Source: Latescibacteria bacterium UBA6620
GTDB taxonomy: Bacteria; Latescibacterota; UBA2968
Direction: 5' to 3'
DNA: 64,000 nucleotides
NCBI GenBank assembly: GCA_002433075.1
Contig: DJHM01000022.1
Location: forward strand, 80,554-144,553
Made by a program: the position numbers and the translations under genes. Of this stretch, positions 60,654 to 64,000 are shown piece by piece. Every line of letters starts with the position of its first letter. Positions within the stretch are counted from its first letter, which is position 1. Below the pieces are notes generated by a model. The model did no database searches, had not been told where the DNA came from, and worked only from the letters and a program-made list of their open reading frames with translations.

Positions 60654-63600
60654 CTACACTACGAGGAGGATTCCTTCGGAGCGACTCCCCGTCGCCTTCT
60701 CGATCCCTCGGCAATAGAGACTGACCTGTGAGGCGTAGACAGGTTGCCGGTCTCCCACAACTGCATCTGTCTTGAAATCCACGACAACCCATTGGTCGCC
60801 TTCCTCTTTCAAATACGCAAGATCCACATACCCCTCAATCACGCCCCCCTCGTCATCGACATACTGAATCGGTGCTTCACGTCTCACTGCAGTGGAAGTG
60901 CCAGCACCCCGAACGATGGGATGGGCGAGCGCCCCGACCACCGCACGAACAGCTGCGTCCTTCTCTGTTCCTGAAGCTCCGAACTGCCGAGCGTGCGCGT
61001 CAACGACACGCCGTGTCTCCTCCTCGTCCGCGTCCAGTCGCACGCCCGCCAGGACCGCATGAACGAGAGCCCCGAACCGCGTTCCCGACGGTCGTCCCGT
61101 TCGATCCACATTCAGTCGCTCGACACGTACGTCTTCACCCGAATGGGGTTCGTGCGCCGCGCGGTCCGTCACGTTGGTCACGTCCATCATCATCCGTCCC
61201 CCGCGTTCGATCGCACCTTCGCGCCTCGATCGCCACTCGGTGTAGGCGCCGTCTCCCGCATCAGCATCTTCGGACGCCTCCAGGATTTTCTGATGGCGGA
61301 GTCCGGCCCTCGGTTCGCGATCCAGATCGAGCACATTCGGATCCCACCACACCACGGAGTGAGCTCCGAGCGCGGGGCGATGTAAACCCGGCGCGACGGA
61401 AGTTGCATCCTCCAGGGAGGGATGTCTGGGTCGTGAACGTACGCTGTCGTTCCCGAACTCCGGACATCCCCGTGCTGGCTCGGCGATCCGTTTCATATCG
61501 CCCTGGGGATACACGACCGGGTTCATCACTTCCAACCAGCCTTGAATTTCATCGTCCCCAACCGTCGGCACCACCAACAGGTCCCGAGCCCGTGTCGCCG
61601 CCACGTAGGCAACGCGCACGGCTTCAGCCTCATCCCGTTCCCGCTCCAGATCGACGTGCTCGAGCAGATCGCGTGGGGCCGCGCCACACAGCCGTTCTGC
61701 CCACAGCCCCTTCTCAGGATCGGCGTATCGTGACGGCTCCCGCGTGGCTCGACACATCGGGTCTGCCAGAATCACAACCGGAAACTCGAGCCCCTTCGCT
61801 TTGTGGGCCGTCATGATCCTGACGCCCTGGGTCCCTGCTTCCACAAGTGCCGCCTCTTCTGCGAGACCTCGCCCCGCTTCGTCTTCGAGCAGTTCAACGA
61901 ACGCTCTGAACGAAGAGGCACCCCTCCGCTCGAATCGATGGGCTCTCTCGATCAGACGCATCGCATTGGCCAGGGCCTGATCGCCCGCCGCTCCGATCAC
62001 GATACCCGCGTGCGCACGAACCGCCTGCAGTAATAGACTGATCGTGTGCGCGATCGGCCGTCGGTTCCGACCCCCGTGGAGACGTCCGAGGATCGCCAGG
62101 GCCTCCACGACCTCCTGTAGCGACGCATCCAGCTCGTCCTTCGCGAACGACCGCAAGGGATTCAGCGATCCTTTTGTCGCGTGACGGAAAGCCAGAAGAA
62201 CATCGTCACCGAATCCGAACAGCGGTCCTCGCAATGTCGCATAGACGCGTAGCGTATCGTCCGGCCATTCGATCGCCGACAGCGCGTTCCGCAGGGCCAG
62301 GACCTCTTCGCGCTCGTGGAACGATCGGCCACCGACGAGCACGTGCGAAATCCGACGGGCTTCGAGCCCACGTACATACGGCCGCGTCACATCCTGGAAG
62401 AAACTCTGGAACCGGCGGAACAGAATGCATACATCGCTCGAGACGACCGGCCGCCTCCCGCTGTCATCCCCCACTGTCCAACCCGAAGATTCCACCAGCC
62501 ATTGAACGAACGCGCCGACGGCATCCGGGTAGGAAGCCGCGATGGCGTTCATCGTCAATCTCCCGAACTGGCTGTAGGGCCTTGGAACGGGCAGGGCCAC
62601 GACGGAGGGCTGGCCGTCGGCCTCCTCACGGAAAGGTTCCAGTTCGACATAACTGGCCTGATGGTCGCTGTGCGACGCTCGCATCGGCGGGGCGAACGCA
62701 GCATTGACGGCGTCCTGGATCGAGGGGACGCTCCGGAAGCTCGTCTTGAGGTACACCACCTCGGCCCCCGCATCTACCAGTTGCCGCTTGGCAACTTCGT
62801 AGAGCGACACGTCCGCGCGTCTGAATCTGTAAATCGACTGTTTCGGATCGCCCACCAGGAACAGCTTACCCGGCACGGGCGTCACGTGAGCAGCGCGGGT
62901 TTCACCCCCGTCGCTCGACGACAGGAGCATCAGAATCTCCGCTTGAAGCGGGTCCGTGTCCTGAAACTCGTCCACGAAAAAATGCGTGAAGCGCCTCTGA
63001 AGATCCGCTCGTACCGCCTCGCTCGAGATGATGAGATCACGCGTGCGAACCAGCAGATCCAGAAAGTCGAGACGACCTTCCCGCATCTTGAGCGCCTCGT
63101 AGGCATCGACCACAGGACGAAGCTCGGCGTGTAGCGACGCCGCCAGGTCGGCTTCCGCCCCGGACAGAAACGCATCGATGGCCGTCTTCGCTCGATCTCG
63201 CGTGGCGAGTGCATCCGCCATCGTCGTCTCAGGTCCGAAAGCGTCGCCGTGACCTCGATAACCCCAGCCGCGTGCACGCGCCAATCCTGATAGCGAAGCC
63301 TCGATGCCATCGTAATCTCTGCCTTCGGTTGCTCGTTCGCGTACCTCGATCTCTTCCACGAAGCGGACGACGTCTGCGAAGTGCCGTGTCAGGTAAGCCT
63401 GCGGGCGATAGGCATCGGCCGCGAGGGCCGCCATTTCGGCCAGATCTTCGATCACCCCATCGAGAGCCTCTTCGCGATCAAAGTCCACCCTCGTCCACGG
63501 AAGAGGGAAATCTCTGTGCTCGCACAACGTGCTCAGCGCGGCCCGCAACGACCCCGATGGCGCATCCCCCGACCGGAATGGCCTTCGACGGAGCACTCGC

Positions 63601-64000
63601 CGAACACCCTCCGGCGGGTCGTCGAGCACCCGCTGGAACCAATCATCGAACGCGCGATCCTGCAGAGCCCGAGCGGCATCTTGGGGCGCGACCTCGAAAG
63701 CGGGGTCGATACCGGCATCGATCGGGTACTCTCTCAGCACGTCCCCGCAAAACCCGTGGATGGTCCCGATGTGGGCCACCTCCAATTGCTCGAGCGCGGA
63801 TGCGAAACGAGCTTGCTCGTCTTCCTCGGTCTCAGTCTCATTCCGGCATCGCTCGATCTCCTCCCGCAGCCTGAGCTTCAGCTCCCCCGCCGCAGCCTCC
63901 GTGAACGTCACGGCCACCATCCCACGGAGCTGACCCTTCCCGGAACGCACGAGCGAGATCATCCGTCGGACCAATTCCGTCGTCTTGCCTGTACCCGCCG
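60654..64000 (-). CDS. AddA/UvrD-like helicase-nuclease, 5' end outside window
   Basis: The frame is open to base 64000; near the edge it reads AGTGKTTELVRRM, the Walker A motif, so nearly the whole gene is present (about 1115 residues). Superfamily 1 helicase motifs: FVDEFQDTDPLQ (II), VGDPKQSIYRFRRAD (III/IV), IMTAHKAKGLEFPVVILADP (V) and RVAYVAATRARDLLVVP (VI). A C-terminal PD-(D/E)XK-type nuclease is visible: GTRFGALVHAVLAGVRL, EGYVDLAYLKEEGDQWVVVD with FKTDAV. This is the AddA architecture, which with an AddB partner resects DNA ends for recombination. addB is not in the window. Confidence 0.9.
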   Translation of the reverse strand, partial: AGTGKTTELVRRMISLVRSGKGQLRGMVAVTFTEAAAGELKLRLREEIERCRNETETEEDEQARFASALEQLEVAHIGTIHGFCGDVLREYPIDAGIDPAFEVAPQDAARALQDRAFDDWFQRVLDDPPEGVRRVLRRRPFRSGDAPSGSLRAALSTLCEHRDFPLPWTRVDFDREEALDGVIEDLAEMAALAADAYRPQAYLTRHFADVVRFVEEIEVRERATEGRDYDGIEASLSGLARARGWGYRGHGDAFGPETTMADALATRDRAKTAIDAFLSGAEADLAASLHAELRPVVDAYEALKMREGRLDFLDLLVRTRDLIISSEAVRADLQRRFTHFFVDEFQDTDPLQAEILMLLSSSDGGETRAAHVTPVPGKLFLVGDPKQSIYRFRRADVSLYEVAKRQLVDAGAEVVYLKTSFRSVPSIQDAVNAAFAPPMRASHSDHQASYVELEPFREEADGQPSVVALPVPRPYSQFGRLTMNAIAASYPDAVGAFVQWLVESSGWTVGDDSGRRPVVSSDVCILFRRFQSFFQDVTRPYVRGLEARRISHVLVGGRSFHEREEVLALRNALSAIEWPDDTLRVYATLRGPLFGFGDDVLLAFRHATKGSLNPLRSFAKDELDASLQEVVEALAILGRLHGGRNRRPIAHTISLLLQAVRAHAGIVIGAAGDQALANAMRLIERAHRFERRGASSFRAFVELLEDEAGRGLAEEAALVEAGTQGVRIMTAHKAKGLEFPVVILADPMCRATREPSRYADPEKGLWAERLCGAAPRDLLEHVDLERERDEAEAVRVAYVAATRARDLLVVPTVGDDEIQGWLEVMNPVVYPQGDMKRIAEPARGCPEFGNDSVRSRPRHPSLEDATSVAPGLHRPALGAHSVVWWDPNVLDLDREPRAGLRHQKILEASEDADAGDGAYTEWRSRREGAIERGGRMMMDVTNVTDRAAHEPHSGEDVRVERLNVDRTGRPSGTRFGALVHAVLAGVRLDADEEETRRVVDAHARQFGASGTEKDAAVRAVVGALAHPIVRGAGTSTAVRREAPIQYVDDEGGVIEGYVDLAYLKEEGDQWVVVDFKTDAVVGDRQPVYASQVSLYCRGIEKATGSRSEGILLVV

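Noticed and set aside
1..64000. CRISPR arrays, insertion sequences, tRNA or rRNA genes, attachment sites
   Set aside because: No regularly spaced repeats, transposase motifs, tRNA cloverleaf sequences or rRNA stretches were seen on reading both strands by eye. A covariance search for small RNAs was not possible here.

Overview
The window is a GC-rich, densely packed bacterial chromosome segment. Genes are tightly coupled, with many 4-nt stop/start overlaps (ATGA, GTGA, TTGA). There are no rRNA or tRNA genes, no CRISPR array and no recognisable transposon. The gene families (DUF4159/DUF4175 next to MoxR/DUF58, an argR-led arginine cluster, GH172, enolase-superfamily and HpcH-type sugar-acid enzymes, S9 peptidase, TAXI-TRAP) fit a heterotrophic, marine or host-associated member of the FCB side of the tree (Latescibacterota/Gemmatimonadota/Poribacteria-like). 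That placement is inference from gene content only.

Layout. 1-1.4 kb: end of a polysaccharide flippase and a YkgJ-type Cys-cluster protein. 1.45-10.4 kb: a plus-strand operon DUF4159 - DUF4175 giant coiled-coil membrane protein - TPR protein - secreted AsnB-like/GATase-like protein - MoxR ATPase - DUF58, an envelope-type module of unknown function. 10.4-12.2 kb: HpcH aldolase and aldo/keto reductase. 12.3-19.9 kb (minus): an orphan helical protein with its own terminator, a lipoprotein, DUF309, O-antigen ligase with TPRs, gamma-carbonic anhydrase, an ankyrin protein with a FlgD-like Ig insert, a secreted glycine-zipper protein, and a protein resembling a catalytically altered AEP (PrimPol) primase core. 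19.9-29.6 kb (minus): arginine biosynthesis, transcribed argR-argC-GNAT-[GH172, beta-propeller glycosidase-like]-argB-argD-argG-argH, headed by an AT-rich region with two 21-bp-spaced repeats that look like ArgR sites. 29.6-35.0 kb (minus): S9 peptidase, then a frameshifted dienelactone hydrolase and the remains of one large metallo-beta-lactamase/beta-CASP gene. 35.2-37.2 kb: BNR-repeat protein and formamidase. 37.3-40.5 kb (minus): lutABC L-lactate oxidation. 40.7-44.3 kb: bioA, bioD, THUMP-type RNA methyltransferase, cupin. 44.5-49.5 kb (minus): TPR lipoprotein, FliL-like, cNMP-binding protein, enolase, YkgJ-type protein, broken PAS/histidine-kinase gene. 49.7-56.1 kb (plus): TAXI receptor and fused TRAP permease, hydroxyacid-oxoacid transhydrogenase, SSS symporter. 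56.2-60.1 kb: frameshifted radical SAM gene, enolase-superfamily sugar-acid dehydratase, and a head-to-head pair of genes that both lack their 5' ends. 60.2-64 kb: XRE regulator and an AddA/UvrD-like helicase-nuclease running off the window.

The most striking signal is gene decay. At least five loci (GNAT, dienelactone hydrolase, MBL/beta-CASP protein, PAS-kinase, radical SAM protein) plus a CHASE4 sensor kinase carry frameshifts, internal deletions or an in-frame stop. The long essential genes (arg, bio, eno, addA-like, the 3.3-kb DUF4175 gene) are all intact. That bias favours real pseudogenisation over random sequencing error, although several shifts sit at short homopolymers and must be checked against reads.
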